A stretch of 64,000 nt of DNA from Rhodosorus marinus (taxonomy: Eukaryota; Rhodophyta; Stylonematophyceae; Stylonematales; Stylonemataceae): contig JAMWBK010000001.1 in assembly GCA_029953675.1 (NCBI GenBank), forward strand, positions 1 to 64,000, given 5' to 3'. The position numbers and the translations under genes were made by a program. The notes under the pieces were generated by a model. The model was not told where the DNA came from, searched no databases, and saw only the letters and a list, made by a program, of their open reading frames with translations. How positions within the stretch are numbered: the stretch's first letter is position 1; each line of letters starts with the position of its first letter. Shown here in pieces: positions 19,323 to 30,400 of this stretch.

Positions 19323-21680
19323 AAGATTGGAGGTTTTCTTTGGGGGTTTGAGTTGGTTTTCGGTTGCGATTGGAGTCGTGTTCGGGTCCGAGAGTGTTCC
19401 TCGTTTCAGGCACATCCTCTCGCTGCCTTTCCCCCCGATTTTTCGGTTCTCTGGTTGGTTGTCGGGGATTCTTCCCTTTTGGGTGTGTTCTATACGGAGT
19501 TTTCGGTCTGAGGCGCTGGTTCGTGAGGGTTTTTTTGGTCGGGTTCCTTCGTGAAATTCCTGTTCATCACTTTTTTGCGTGATGGCCGGGGTCCCTCCGC
19601 GCTCCACTCCTGAGGGTCCGGAGATGTAACCCCAGCGGGCAGAGGTATCTACTGGGGCTGGACACAGAGCGTCTCTTAGCGCGGGCCCTTTCTCCACCAG
19701 GTGGAGTTACAGGGCGCCTCTGATAATCAAGTGCGTGCCCTGCTATCTGCTGTAACAAGCCTGATTACGGCCGCGAGCGATCGAGGTGTCATTTCTCAGC
19801 TCACCCAGAATCTAGGGGGGCTGGAATCGGGTCTCCTGGCGAGGGAAAATTCAAATTCGGGTCAGAATTTGAATTCCAACCGAGTGACCAATTTGGCGGA
19901 AGACAGTCAACTTCCCCAGGTCAATCAACAACAACCTGTCCCGGGTCTACCGACGGCGGCTCCGGGATCTGGAGGGGACAAATGTAGTTCCGCGGCTGGC
20001 GCCTCTTCGGAGAGGTTTGCGGAGCTGCCTCATCCTTCGAATGTTCCCTCAGCCGGAGCGGACTTTCCAGTCCTGGGCAGGCCCTCCGTGGGTCAAGGCC
20101 CAACGTGCGGCCCAGGAAGGAGCGGGTGATCGCCCCAAGGCGGGGCCATCGTACATTGGTGGCACTGCGGAAGGGCACCACAGTCCCCCGTACGGCGGCA
20201 ATGATAAGATTTTTGCCTCATACCGATGCTAATGTTGGAACCACGGACACGACCTCGCAATTTTTGTGGGTGCGGAACATTCGGCCGCAGACAACCCGTG
20301 GCCAGGTGCCGAGCATGCGCGATTTCCGCAACGATTTCGCGGAATCCTTGGGATACCGTCGGGAAGACTTTATATTTTCCAACTACGAGGATCGGGATGT
20401 TCTCTTCCTGGTCACATCGAACGCGGCAAAGTACCTGCAGGCCCTGCTGGCGAAGCCTACCGAGCAGTGGCCTGAGAGCGCCCGCTGGTTGAGTTCTCAA
20501 CCCCAGGTCGTACTGCATTTCGGGTTCGACCGTTTTTCGGGAACTTTCCTCTCTCCCGGAGAAACAGCAGGGCTCTCTGAGCACGAGAGTATGGTCGGCT
20601 GCGGCGGCGCCCCCTGGGCTACCGCGCTTCGCACCTTGGTTAGTTTTCGGATGCGAAGTGCTTGCCTTTTGGCCAGAGCACTGACTATCGAAGACCTCGT
20701 GACCCTTCCGCCACCGCTTTTGAGTATCTATGATGCTCTGCAACAGGTGTTCAGGAAGTGCAACGCCGTGGCGGACGAGAGCCGATCCAGATTTCGCTCC
20801 TGGAAGGAGCTGCTATGGGGACGAACTGAGGCGCTCGAGGACTCTCCCATCGACAGAGTACTCGCCGACGAGGGGGAAGCTAGCCCCGGGTCACCGGTTG
20901 CCGATTACTCGTGTATGAGCCGATTGTGGACCTGGCGCATTGATGTGATTCAACATAGCCTCACCTGGGGCCAACACAGTGCCGCTCACGCAATCTTGCT
21001 CAACCCTCCCCTCACCCCGCCTACCACCGCCCCTCGCCTCCGCGGCATGGGAGGCCATCTATCACATGTGTCGTTAACGACCCTGCCGTCATCACTGGGT
21101 CACCGTCTGGATGCCTTCCAGTTTCGCTCTCCCGCACGGATTTACCTGGGTTTGCCACAAGCTCCGTGGCACTCTAATCGGCCGTCTTTCTGTCAGAGAT
21201 GTGAGAGTCGGATCGATGCTTGTGGTTACCATTTCTTAGGTTCATGCGGACTGTTGAGAGGTCTTCGTACGAGGCGTCACACTCGCTTCAAGTAAGTACA
21301 TCCTCAGCGAATGTTTGACTCGGGTAGGGCATACGGTTGAGGTGGAATTGGAACTACCCAGATCGGTCTCGGACACGGCACCAGCCCGCTGTATCGCAGA
21401 TCTTCTCGTCTCCGATGCTGCCGCCAGACGCTCAGCATACGTTGACCTCGCGATTACATGCCCTGTGGCAAGCGCCCATCTCACGGCTGCCGCCCGCCGC
21501 CGGGGAGCAGCTGCTTCGGCCCTTCGCCGCGTGAAGGAACGACGGGATGCTGAGAGTATTTCCAGCCTGCCTCGCGTTGAAGGTCGCTCCCACCGGTTCC
21601 AGCCTTTCATTGTGGAAAGCTTTGGTCACGTGGAGAAGTCGGGTTTGGAGTGGTTGCGGAAATGTTTCACTGTTGATCCA
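19322..21680 (+). mobile_element. Family 2 retroelement copy C with internal deletion
   Basis: Has the 5' UTR and ORF1 region like copies A and B, but at about 20590 the ORF1 sequence jumps into the late part of ORF2 (WATALRTLVSF...), deleting the whole RT core. The CCHC and endonuclease region follow (to about 21670), interrupted by a 4-bp tandem duplication (agta) near 21293. The copy ends abruptly at about 21680, where a gypsy gag fragment begins; the 3' UTR is missing. Confidence 0.82.
20105..21295 (+). pseudogene. In-frame ORF1-ORF2 fusion of the deleted element
   Basis: One 396-codon frame joins the ORF1 C-terminal half (FLWVRNIRPQTTRGQ to LSPGETAGLSEHES) directly to the ORF2 C-terminal region (WATALRTLV... 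CQRCESRIDACGYHFLGSC). The deletion preserved the frame. The frame ends in TAA created by the agta duplication just before the endonuclease core, which continues in another frame at 21315-21731. Probably a dead deletion product. Confidence 0.7.
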
Positions 21681-21705
21681 GTGGCGACGTCGTGGTCCCC
21701 TTTGG

Positions 21706-22227
21706 TTAGTCCTGTGCACCAGCCAGGCTGAGTGCTATCTCCTTGGCTTCATCGTAGGTGCGGGGTCGACTGTAAGAGACGAAATCTCGCTCACGACCCG
21801 TCAAGCCCGCTTTGAAGCGGTCCAGCTTCTCCGAGTCGCTGATGTTTGCGCCTAGCTGCATAAATAGTTCGTCGAGGTAGTCTACAAACCGTGCAACGCC
21901 GGGGCCCCGTTGGAGGGCGCTTCGGAGTTTCGTTCGGACCCGCTCGATATGGTCGTGCGGCTGGAACTGGGTCCGTACGCGGCCCCGAATGCGTCCTAGA
22001 GATTCGAGGGTCTCCCGTATGCCGTCCAGTCCTCGGGCGAGACCCTGGTACCAGGTTTGAGCCTGGTCCTTAAGGAAGAGGCCCGAGTACCGGACCGACT
22101 GCTGGTCGGCTTTGGCGACTGCGTGGAACTCGAGATAGCCGCGCAATGACGCCAGAAATGTCTCGATCCTGAAGTAGTCGCCCCGGCCGACGTATTGGTC
22201 CGGTTGGGGAATCGAGAAAGTTGCCAT
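21706..22227 (-). pseudogene. Gag fragment of a Ty3/gypsy-type LTR retrotransposon
   Basis: 173 codons on the minus strand from ATG at 22227. The layout fits the retrotransposon gag family: FLASLRGYLEFHAVA near the N-terminus, SGLFLKDQAQTWYQGL in the middle, LRSALQRGPGVARFVDYLDELFMQLG, then DSEKLDRFKAGL, which is a typical gag C-terminal helix motif. The frame stops without a CCHC knuckle, protease or RT, and runs into the broken end of copy C. No LTR was identified. Confidence 0.75.
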
Positions 22228-22470
22228 GTTCCCGCTCTGGTATATCTTTTTTTATTCTTTCTTTTCCTGTTTTGGAGCTGGTTCCTCTCTCTCTCTCCCT
22301 TCGTAAATCAGCCTGGTCACTGATAAATAGTAGTCAACGGCTTTTTGGAACCGTAATGTCGTCCAGTTCCACGCTGTATTGAAAAATAAAACCACCCCAG
22401 TGCAGGGGCTCAACATGGTTATCCGAAGATATTCTCAAACAACCGATCAAAACGGAACACCAATCTGGAC
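22228..22470. other. Spacer upstream of the gag fragment
   Basis: Pyrimidine-rich on the plus strand (tctttttttattctttcttttcc, then ctctctctctccc). It may be the leader of the gypsy element; no primer-binding site or LTR could be recognised. Confidence 0.4.
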
Positions 22471-23690
22471 TTTACTGGACTTTACTAGCATAGCCTGAAG
22501 CGCTACGCAAGGTGTGAAGATGAACTAATAACTAGAGAGGGAAGCATGCAACCCCAGGCGCCGATGGCGCGCCTCGGAAAGCATGTCGCTGGAATATCGC
22601 CAAAGGGAGACACTTAAACGCCTCAAGAGCGCCAAATATTCAGTAGGATGCTCGGCAAAACATTTCCGCAACCACTCTAAACCCGACTTATCCACACTTT
22701 ACTGGACTTTACTAGCATAGCCTGAAGCGCTACGCAAGGCGTGAAGATGAACTAATAACTAGGGAGGGAAGCATGCAACCCCAGGAGCCGATGGCGCCCC
22801 TCGGAAAGCATGTCGCTGGAATATCGCCAAAGGGAGACACTTAAACGCCTCAAGAGCGCCAAATATTCAGTAGGATGCTCAGCAAAACATTTCCGCAACC
22901 ACTCTAAACCCGACTTATCCACGTGACCAAAGCTTTCCACAATGAATGGCTGGAACCGGTGAGAGCGACCCTCAGCGCAAGGCAGACTGGCCATGCTCTC
23001 AGCATACCGTCGTTGGGCTTTACTAGCATCGCTTTATTGGCATAGCCTAAAGCGCTACGCATACCGTGAAAAGGAACGAAGAACTAAAGTAGGGAAGCGT
23101 GCAAACCCAGGCATCGACGGCGCGCCTCGGCAAGCATGCTGCTCGAATATCGCCACAGAGAGACACTTCAACGCCGCAAAAGTTCCAAGTATTCAACAGG
23201 ATGCTCAGTAATATATTTCCGCAACCACTCCAAACCCGACTTCTCCACGTGACCAAAGCTTTCCACAATGAAAGGCTGGAACCGGTAGGAGCGACCCTCA
23301 GCGCGAGGCAGGCTGGCCATACTCTCAGCATACTGTCGTTCCTGCACGCGGCGAAGGGCCGAAGCAGCTGCTCCCCGGCGCCGGGCGGCAGCCGTGAGAT
23401 GGGCGCTCGCCACAGGGCATGTAATCGCGAGGTCAGCATATGCTGAGCGTCCGGCGTTATTAGCATACCCTGAAGCGCTACGCAAGGCGTGAAAAGGAAC
23501 TAAGAACTAGGTAGGGAAGCGTGCAAACTCAGGCGCCTATGGCGCCCCTCGGTAAGCATGCTACTCGAATATCGCCAAAGAGAGAGACTTAAACTCAGCA
23601 AAAGTTCCACGTATTCAAAAGGATGCTCATTAAAATATTTCCGCAACCACTCCAAACCCGACTTCTCCACATGACCGAACGAACGAATGG
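22471..23690 (-). mobile_element. Stack of four 5'-truncated family 2 copies in inverse orientation
   Basis: Minus-strand 3' ends follow one another: about 22471-22696, 22697-23014, 23015-23455 and 23456-23690. Each starts (on the plus strand) with the complement of the tail and stem-loop and extends a different distance into the ORF2 C-terminus (FQPFIVESFGHVDKSGLEWLRK, then AD/YVDLAITCPVASAHLTAAARR in the third). The first two are almost identical for about 200 bp. Tails here are double (ggactttactggactttactagc). All are opposite in direction to copies A-C. Confidence 0.8.
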
Positions 23691-24556
23691 TTTAATCGGA
23701 GGCTGAAAAAAAAACAACCCCGAGGGGAAAAAAAGCTAAGTGCGGCGAAGAACTCGCGCCTCCAACATCAAAGCGGCATTCATGCGCCACAGCAGGAAAC
23801 TTAAGCGGGTAAACAACGATTGAAGACGGTCAGGGCATTCGCGGAACAACTCCCGAAGCCAGCGAGAACCAACAGAGTCCATGAACCCAAAGCACTCAAT
23901 GATCAGGGGTACCAAGCGATGTGCTAGTGCCGAAGCACGAACACCAGGGAAGACAAAGCCCCCGCGTATTTGATCTCTTTGCGGCGTCTCATGCTGGCGG
24001 CGGCAGATCCACGGCGCTCCCCCGCAGCCGGGAGATAACGACTAGCTTGAGGGTTAGGAACAGCAAGATCAACGTATGTGGTACGGCGGCTGTCGTCACA
24101 GGTGATCACCAGGTCGGCTACACGGCGTTCATCATTTTGAAAGTCCGCGACGGGTAAAGGTTTCTCACGTTCGATTTCCAGACCGGCTTGCCGGACTATA
24201 GGCCGAAGTTCCCGGTATAACAGGTTCAAGATCCGTGTATGGCGGCGGGTTCGAGCACCTTTCACCGCCGGGCAACTAGCGAGCAGGTGGGCGCCAAAAT
24301 CTGCGTTGTCTTCAGTCTCAGAGCAGAGAGGGCACGACGAACCCATCTCGTACGGCCAAGGGGGCTGATGTAAGCCGAGGTATAAGCGCAGTGAAGTACT
24401 CACTTCGAAATCCGACAGTGCGAGTGGCGGAAAGGCTGGTACGGTCATGAGCCACTGAGAGCTAATAACCCCTCCAAGACTACGTAGGCGGGCGCGAGCG
24501 CGAGAAGATGAGACCATCTGCGCGAGGAGTCGGCCATATGCAGCACGGTGCAAGTC
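23690..24556 (-). mobile_element. Family 3 non-LTR retroelement, C-terminal fragment
   Basis: Minus-strand 209-codon frame (24553-23924) plus an out-of-frame end to about 23743. It shows C-x2-C-x11-H-x4-C (CPLCSETEDNADFGAHLLASC, about 24330-24265), then AD-x14-D (ADLVITCDDSRRTTYVDLAV), then a C-terminal helix region similar to family 2 (LIIECFGFMDSVGSRWLREL, SLLWRM-like). Its 3' end is different: a T-rich tail with cccctcgggg, and no family 2 stem-loop. It is inserted between pieces of family 2 copies. Confidence 0.8.
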
Positions 24557-24775
24557 CCAAGAAAGGATATTTTACCAAAGCTTTCCACAATGAAAGGCTG
24601 GAACCGGTGGGAGCGACCCTCAGCGCAAGGCAGGCTGGCCATACTCTCAACATACCGTAGTTCTTTCACTCGGCGAAGGGCCGAAGGCAGCTGCTCCCCG
24701 CGGCGGGCGGCGGCCGTGAGATGGGCGCTTGCCACAAGGCATGCAATCGCGAGGTCAACATATGCTTTATGGCTT
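24557..24775 (-). mobile_element. Family 2 fragment (endonuclease to SFG region)
   Basis: Minus-strand match to family 2 ASAHLTAAARR through RRVKELRYVESMASLPCAEGRSHRFQPFIVESFGK, interrupted by the family 3 fragment on the left. The frame is disturbed near 24685. Confidence 0.7.
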
Positions 24776-24931
24776 TATTGGCTTTATTAGCATAGCCTAA
24801 AGCGCTACGCACATGGCTTTATTGGCTTAACCTGAAGCGCTACGCAAACCGTGAAAAGGAACTAAGAACTAGAGCAAGCGCTTCCCGTAAACGAACACGC
24901 TCGCGACCGAAAAAGAAACAAAACCCCAATT
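24776..24931 (-). mobile_element. Solo 3' hairpin plus mini-element (5' UTR joined to 3' UTR)
   Basis: 24776-24810 is a tail and stem-loop with nothing upstream. Next to it, 24815-24931 read on the minus strand consists of about 60 nt of copy-A-type 5' UTR (ttggggttttg through gggaagcgctt, then ctct) joined directly to agttcttagttcc, then the 3' UTR and stem-loop (24824-24845). Both ORFs are missing, so this would be a non-autonomous derivative of about 115 nt. Confidence 0.65.
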
Positions 24932-25806
24932 CTCGACAACAACTCCTCCCTTTGAGTAACTTGAAGCATCCCTTTTCCCCAGTCTTGCTGCGGAGACGCG
25001 ATTTCCACCCAAGCCTACTATTCTTTTGTTTTGGTAAAGGTCGGGGGGACGCAACCTAGGGCGCGTTCGTGATAAGGGGATACGTACGCAAACTTGCAGA
25101 TTTGAAGCCGTAGAAATCATCCTGACCTATAGCGAATCATTTGCAATCGATGGACTCTACCTCTCCTATGAACGGTTTGCAAGCCGGTCTTCAAGTTGGT
25201 CCGTGATAACATAAGGCGCAATGCCATGCGTTCTTTTGCTCCATGGCCAGTTCGTTTTCAAGGTTGGGAAGTGCCTGATGAACGGATGAAGTTTTACACA
25301 TTCCCTAACTAGTCCGGAGGAAGCCTGAAGACAAACGTGGACTACCTCGAGGAAGAGCGCTACTGGGCTACAGCAGTGGGTCAGAGATGTCTTCCAGAGA
25401 ATGCCGATAAGCCGGCTTATCGGGATCCTCACGAAATTAATTACGCATCCAAACTTATCATCATCATTGACTTTCGAAGAATTGAAAGGACTCAACAACG
25501 TCGCCCACCCAGGTGAGAAATTAACGGTACGCACCGCCGTCTCAAGGCGTCCGCCCGGATAATCCGGTAAAGGTGTAAGTAGCAAGCCTTTACTGTATAA
25601 CTTATGCCGTAAAGGCTCAGTATCACTGAGTATACTGAAAGCTTGTTTTTATATAGGTTCACCTGTCAAAAGTTAGATAATATATCGATCAGCTAGTTTG
25701 CAAGTGGATGAAAACGCTTAAAAAGACGATTCCTTCCTTGGTTCCAACTCGGCGGCCCTGTGAGCACTATATTTCTCGACTCCGCATTTTCCGAAGAGCT
25801 TCCGTT
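24932..25806. other. Boundary region between subtelomeric elements and VPS13
   Basis: No gene is supported. A 139-codon minus frame at 25166-25585 has no recognisable motif or intron context. The 3' UTR of VPS13 must lie in the right part. Confidence 0.5.
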
Positions 25807-27480
25807 CTACCGCCTTAATGGGGAATCAACCGCGGCGTCAGCGCTGACGAAGAATACTTTCAGAACGTGATCATTTGTATGACTATGATCCCCGCTCATG
25901 ATTGAGATTGAAGGTGAGCACTTAGAGAAGAAGCTGTTGGGCGCAAGGAACAGGTTGACAAAAGTAAACCGTAGTTCTGCCATAGTCGACGTTGCTCTGT
26001 AAGAGACACTCCCGTGCACATCTGCTGTCAGTTCACGGCCACCATCGCTTTCAAAAAAACCGGCCGAGTTTGCTTCAATCCTCAGAGGTGGTTCCCTCCT
26101 CCAGATACCGCTCTTCAGCTCTGAACCGTTCAGCGTTAAGTCTTCTTCTAGGTTGTTTGCAATAACAAATTGTACACTGCGATGCGAGGATGCATCTCGT
26201 TGCGGTGAGTTCTGAGCCACATAGAGGATTTCCTCAAGCCGCCTGTTCTCGAATGCTGGCGCACCGCCCACGCTCGGGCTTCTGTTGTCCCTGTTGACTG
26301 GTCCGAGCATTACATCATCTTGCCACTGATTCCTCATTCTCTTCACGCTGGATAGCAGCTCCAAAAACAGCTCCCGAGACGCAACGGAACCACACACAAT
26401 AGCCGGCCAAAAGGTTTTCTGCGATGACCGTGATGGACGTACTCCGATAAGCAGTACGTCTTCTTCTTCTTCTGACTTTTTCAGTTCATGTATGCTATCT
26501 AGTGGACATGCCCAGACAAGCCCTTTCCGCAATCTGACAATAACAACTCGAGATGTGGAGATCAACGCAAGCACATGCTTCTTGTCCTGGTCATCATCTT
26601 CATCTTTGACGTCCGCGTCAGGACCGGGGGCAGCCACAGAGACATTAGCAGTTCCGACCCCTTCCCGAATCGTATCGCGCAAAACCCCCCACAGCTCCCA
26701 GATTCCATCTTCATCCGGTTGAGAGTCTGCCAGAACCAACCAGCTGATCACGTGCTCCTGATACCCAAGCGAAGAAAATAAAATTTGCGCAAAAGCTCGT
26801 CGCAAGTCGTAACGACTCAGTCGATATCCTGGAAATGAACGTGGTGGACGCATCCACCTCCCGGTTGCTATTCTCCTAGAAGCTTGACACATGAGCTCCA
26901 ACCTTATCTCGTTCGGCGTACCCTTCAGCAGCTCGTTGATCTTGCTGCCTACGAGCTGAGCTGGGCTCGTCAGCTCTACGTTCCTGGTTCCATTCGTTCC
27001 TATTATGGACCCTGCTGTAAATTTCGAAGGGGAGTATAGGGGTTCAATCTGAAGCGTTGCTTCCCTGGGACTTCTCATAGGTTGCGCTTTCGTGGACAAT
27101 GAACCTGAACCCCCTTCTGATCCGCCAGAGCACTCCGGGGAGGACACTGTGGTTCCTCGAGCGGTCGCACGGTCGGAGGCTGAGGGTTGCAAGCGTCCTT
27201 CCCCAGCTGCTTTGGGCCTTTTGGTTTCTGCGAAGAGACCCTGGGCACTGCTCGTGATCAAATCGATAACCGCCGCAGGTCTGCTCAGTAGATTGCTAGA
27301 GGTAAGCAACTTGAAGCCTTGACCTTGGAGTTGCTCGAAGTAAAATTTGGAGCTCATATTCTGAAGCCCGTCAAGAGTTGCAAACAGGTGTCGCGCCTGC
27401 AGGGGTTGAAACCGGAACTCAGCATCCTCCACGTTGCCGACAAGCGCTATCATATTCCGAGCAACGGCGAAGAGTTGTGA
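25807..27480 (-). CDS. VPS13: VPS13 last exon, C-terminal domain
   Basis: Carries FATLDGLQNMSSKFYFEQLQ and LTSSNLLSRPAAVIDLITSSAQGLF, the VPS13 C-terminal (ATG2-like amphipathic) region, followed by a Ser/Glu-rich linker and a probable PH-like end (VLALISTSRVVIVRLRKGLVWACPL, a beta-strand-rich stretch). Stop TAG at 25807-25809. Confidence 0.8.
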   Translation of the reverse strand, partial: SQLFAVARNMIALVGNVEDAEFRFQPLQARHLFATLDGLQNMSSKFYFEQLQGQGFKLLTSSNLLSRPAAVIDLITSSAQGLFAETKRPKAAGEGRLQPSASDRATARGTTVSSPECSGGSEGGSGSLSTKAQPMRSPREATLQIEPLYSPSKFTAGSIIGTNGTRNVELTSPAQLVGSKINELLKGTPNEIRLELMCQASRRIATGRWMRPPRSFPGYRLSRYDLRRAFAQILFSSLGYQEHVISWLVLADSQPDEDGIWELWGVLRDTIREGVGTANVSVAAPGPDADVKDEDDDQDKKHVLALISTSRVVIVRLRKGLVWACPLDSIHELKKSEEEEDVLLIGVRPSRSSQKTFWPAIVCGSVASRELFLELLSSVKRMRNQWQDDVMLGPVNRDNRSPSVGGAPAFENRRLEEILYVAQNSPQRDASSHRSVQFVIANNLEEDLTLNGSELKSGIWRREPPLRIEANSAGFFESDGGRELTADVHGSVSYRATSTMAELRFTFVNLFLAPNSFFSKCSPSISIMSGDHSHTNDHVLKVFFVSADAAVDSPLRR

Positions 27481-30400
27481 TCTGTTGGAGCTGGTCAGGG
27501 TCCACTATTGATTTCCAATTAGCCAACAACAGAAACAGGTTCGTAGTGAGTGGGCGGAGAACCGTGTCGCAGTGGCAACCACGAACAGCTGCTGCTTACC
27601 AAGCTCGCTGGAGAGGCCGAAATGGAGAGAGTGATTTGAGTAGCATGAACTTCCAGATTCTTGAAGTAGATCCTTCGCGTTTTTTGCTCGCTGACTTCTT
27701 CTTCGTAGAGTTCAAGAAGATCGCTCTGAATGTCCTCTACTAATTCTTCAAAACTGCGCGGTTCGTTGATGCCCATAGCTGCATAGAGAAACTGCCGGAG
27801 GCGAAGGACGATTTCTTCGTCGATTCTTAGGTGCACATTTTGCAGCACAACGCGAAGCTCGTTTATGACTTTGACAGTCAGCTTCTCCAAGTTGAATTCG
27901 CAGCACAAGTTGATTCTCAAGATGGCCGGTCGCCCATCGTTGCCTCCGTTAAGGAGTTCATCGGTTGAGCCCCCTTTCGCCCTAGGAATTCCGCTTCCAA
28001 CTTGCGCGCTCAATCCTTCCTCGCGAGTTGAATCTAGATTTTCCGGTCGCATTTCACTCTCCGTACTTGCCTGCGGTGTCGGGACTTTGACAACGGCGGG
28101 GCTAGAGGAGGCCCGTAAAATGTCGTAGTGCTTTGCATCCAACAACTGGTTGTCAATTTGAAGATCGCCAATGTTGAAGTCAAGATCTAGCTCACCCTTA
28201 GGCCTCTCCAGATGTACGATAAGATGCAGATCGATCACTCTGGCGTACATAATCTCAACGGGCGTAAGGTCCACAAAGGATATGCCAATGCGGGGCATTA
28301 CAACAACCAATTTCGCTGACAAGTCCTCCTGCGCAAAGTGCTCAAGCCCGCCGTGCCAATCCCCGGCACCGGGATGCGCTTTCGACGCCAACATCTCAAC
28401 CGGGGCGTGAGACTCCGGTTTTCTGCCCCATCGAATCCCTTCGTCATCTCGGCTGAAGGCGGAAAAGCCTTGACCGATGAAGTTATCCCAAGGTAGAAAG
28501 TCCGGGACTGATTCACTTCCCTTCTCAGCCTCACCGCTCGACGTTTCCTTCTCGTCGGCAAAGGTGACGATTTTACAGGACCTCTCGACCTCGACGGACA
28601 CGAACACCGGCCCACTGCCGAAGAAAATTTGCTCTGATTTTACCTCTTCAATTGAGAGCTCGAACGACATCTTCGCAGCCCCTTGGGAACCCTCCCCCTC
28701 TCCCATCAGCCGGACGACCAGGCTGGGGATCGTTGTGACGTCACGGCGTTGCCTCCCTAAAGACGGCGGAACGTCCCATGAATACCTTGCGCTTTGAAAA
28801 GGGCGCAGTAACCACACTCGTCCTTCGTGACCCAGCTGGTTGTACGCGATTCGATGATTCCGACATCGGTTTCTTATCAAATATGGCGCTCGGTCGAGGT
28901 TCTCAGCATGAATGACGAGCTTAGGAATATTGGTTGCTCCCAGCTTGGTACTGGCAGTTGCTATGTACTGCTCACCGGTTTTTGGGTTGTACATCTTTAC
29001 GGGAAGTATGTCGTCGAGAGTCACGGGTACAGCATGGCTCCAGAACCACTCACTACTGCCCCGCGGCGATGTTAGTCTAACGAACACACAGGCTTCGGAG
29101 GGCGGACTTGTTGTGTGAATCATACTCAATTGGCCTGGTTTCAGAATGCTGACGTGATCTCGAGGGACCATGCCCTGGATGTTCATAAACGACGAATCGC
29201 ACCATTCAAAATCTCGATTCGATTTGTTCTCAATCCATAATGCGTTGACTATCCTCAGGAGCACTGTGTTGGTTGAAGTGTGCTTTCCCTGAATCCGCAT
29301 CAGGAGCTTCAGAGAGTAGCCTTGGACCTCTAAGTCGATCACATCGTGAACTGATGCCAAATTGATGGTCTGCGGTCTCCCCCTCGTACCTCCCACCGTC
29401 CTAATTGATATGAAGGGTCCTTTGAACGCAAAAAAGTGGTTGTAATCGTTGGAGGCCGCGGATCGCGCTGGGAGAATTGTCGTACCAGAGCGCGAATCCG
29501 GAGGACCGGATTCCGGCGACCAGGTTTGAACTTCCAAATCTATATCGGAATCGTTTGATGTCCAATACGGTGCAAAGGCAATCAACGTGCGTCCATATTC
29601 CTCCTCACGGACATCCATGTGCACTGGCGATTCCATTGCCTTGCAGCCGTAGATAGGGAGCTCTGAGGGTTTCTTATCCGTCTTCATCTGCACCGTCACC
29701 TCTGCGCCAAAAGGAAACGATGTTGCTGATGGGTCTGCACTCAGAATGTCGTTGCTGAAGGCCACCTTCAGCACGATGCTGACGGGGTCTGGGTCCACAG
29801 AGTGGAAACAGACCCGCTCGTGCTTAGCCAGCTCTGCGACAATACCAGAGTCACAGTCGCGTCCACTTGGTTGAAGCTGTAGCCGCAGCGGACGTGGCAG
29901 TCGATTGATGATGGTGAGTGGTGGACACGCTCTGACGTCAAGCATCTGTCTGCTGAAGCCAAAGGTTGAGCTATCAGTTGAGTCCCTCACGATTCGGTTA
30001 AGCACAAGGTTGAAAATCTGCTCTCCGGGTTCCTTGCTGCGGCAGGTGAGTATTGTCTTTTGCGCTGAGGCGGGAGCATTCAAGTTTGCAGGCGGGTGTG
30101 TTTCACCTCCCGCAGCAGCCTTTCTCGGTGAATGTTCAAACCCTACATGATCACCCCTGCTATCCTTGATGAGTCGAGTATGACTTCGATCCTCTGCCAA
30201 CGACAGAGCAAGGAGCTGTGTCATTCGAAACGAGTCGCTCCACAGGTACTGACCACCAGCTTGGAACTTCGGTCTCATGACAAAATCCACATCTGCCATC
30301 GCCAATGGGACTTCCCAAACTTGATCAGGAGCAATCACATGTGGTGTTGAGGATTCCTCCCTCACACCACTCTGGGATGAAGCGGACCAAACGGGAATGA

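Noticed and set aside
21680-22470. Complete LTR retrotransposon
   Set aside because: Only part of gag is present; no LTR, protease, RT or integrase was found.
25166-25585. 139-codon minus-strand gene
   Set aside because: Low-information frame with no motif, next to element debris; no evidence of splicing or a conserved start.
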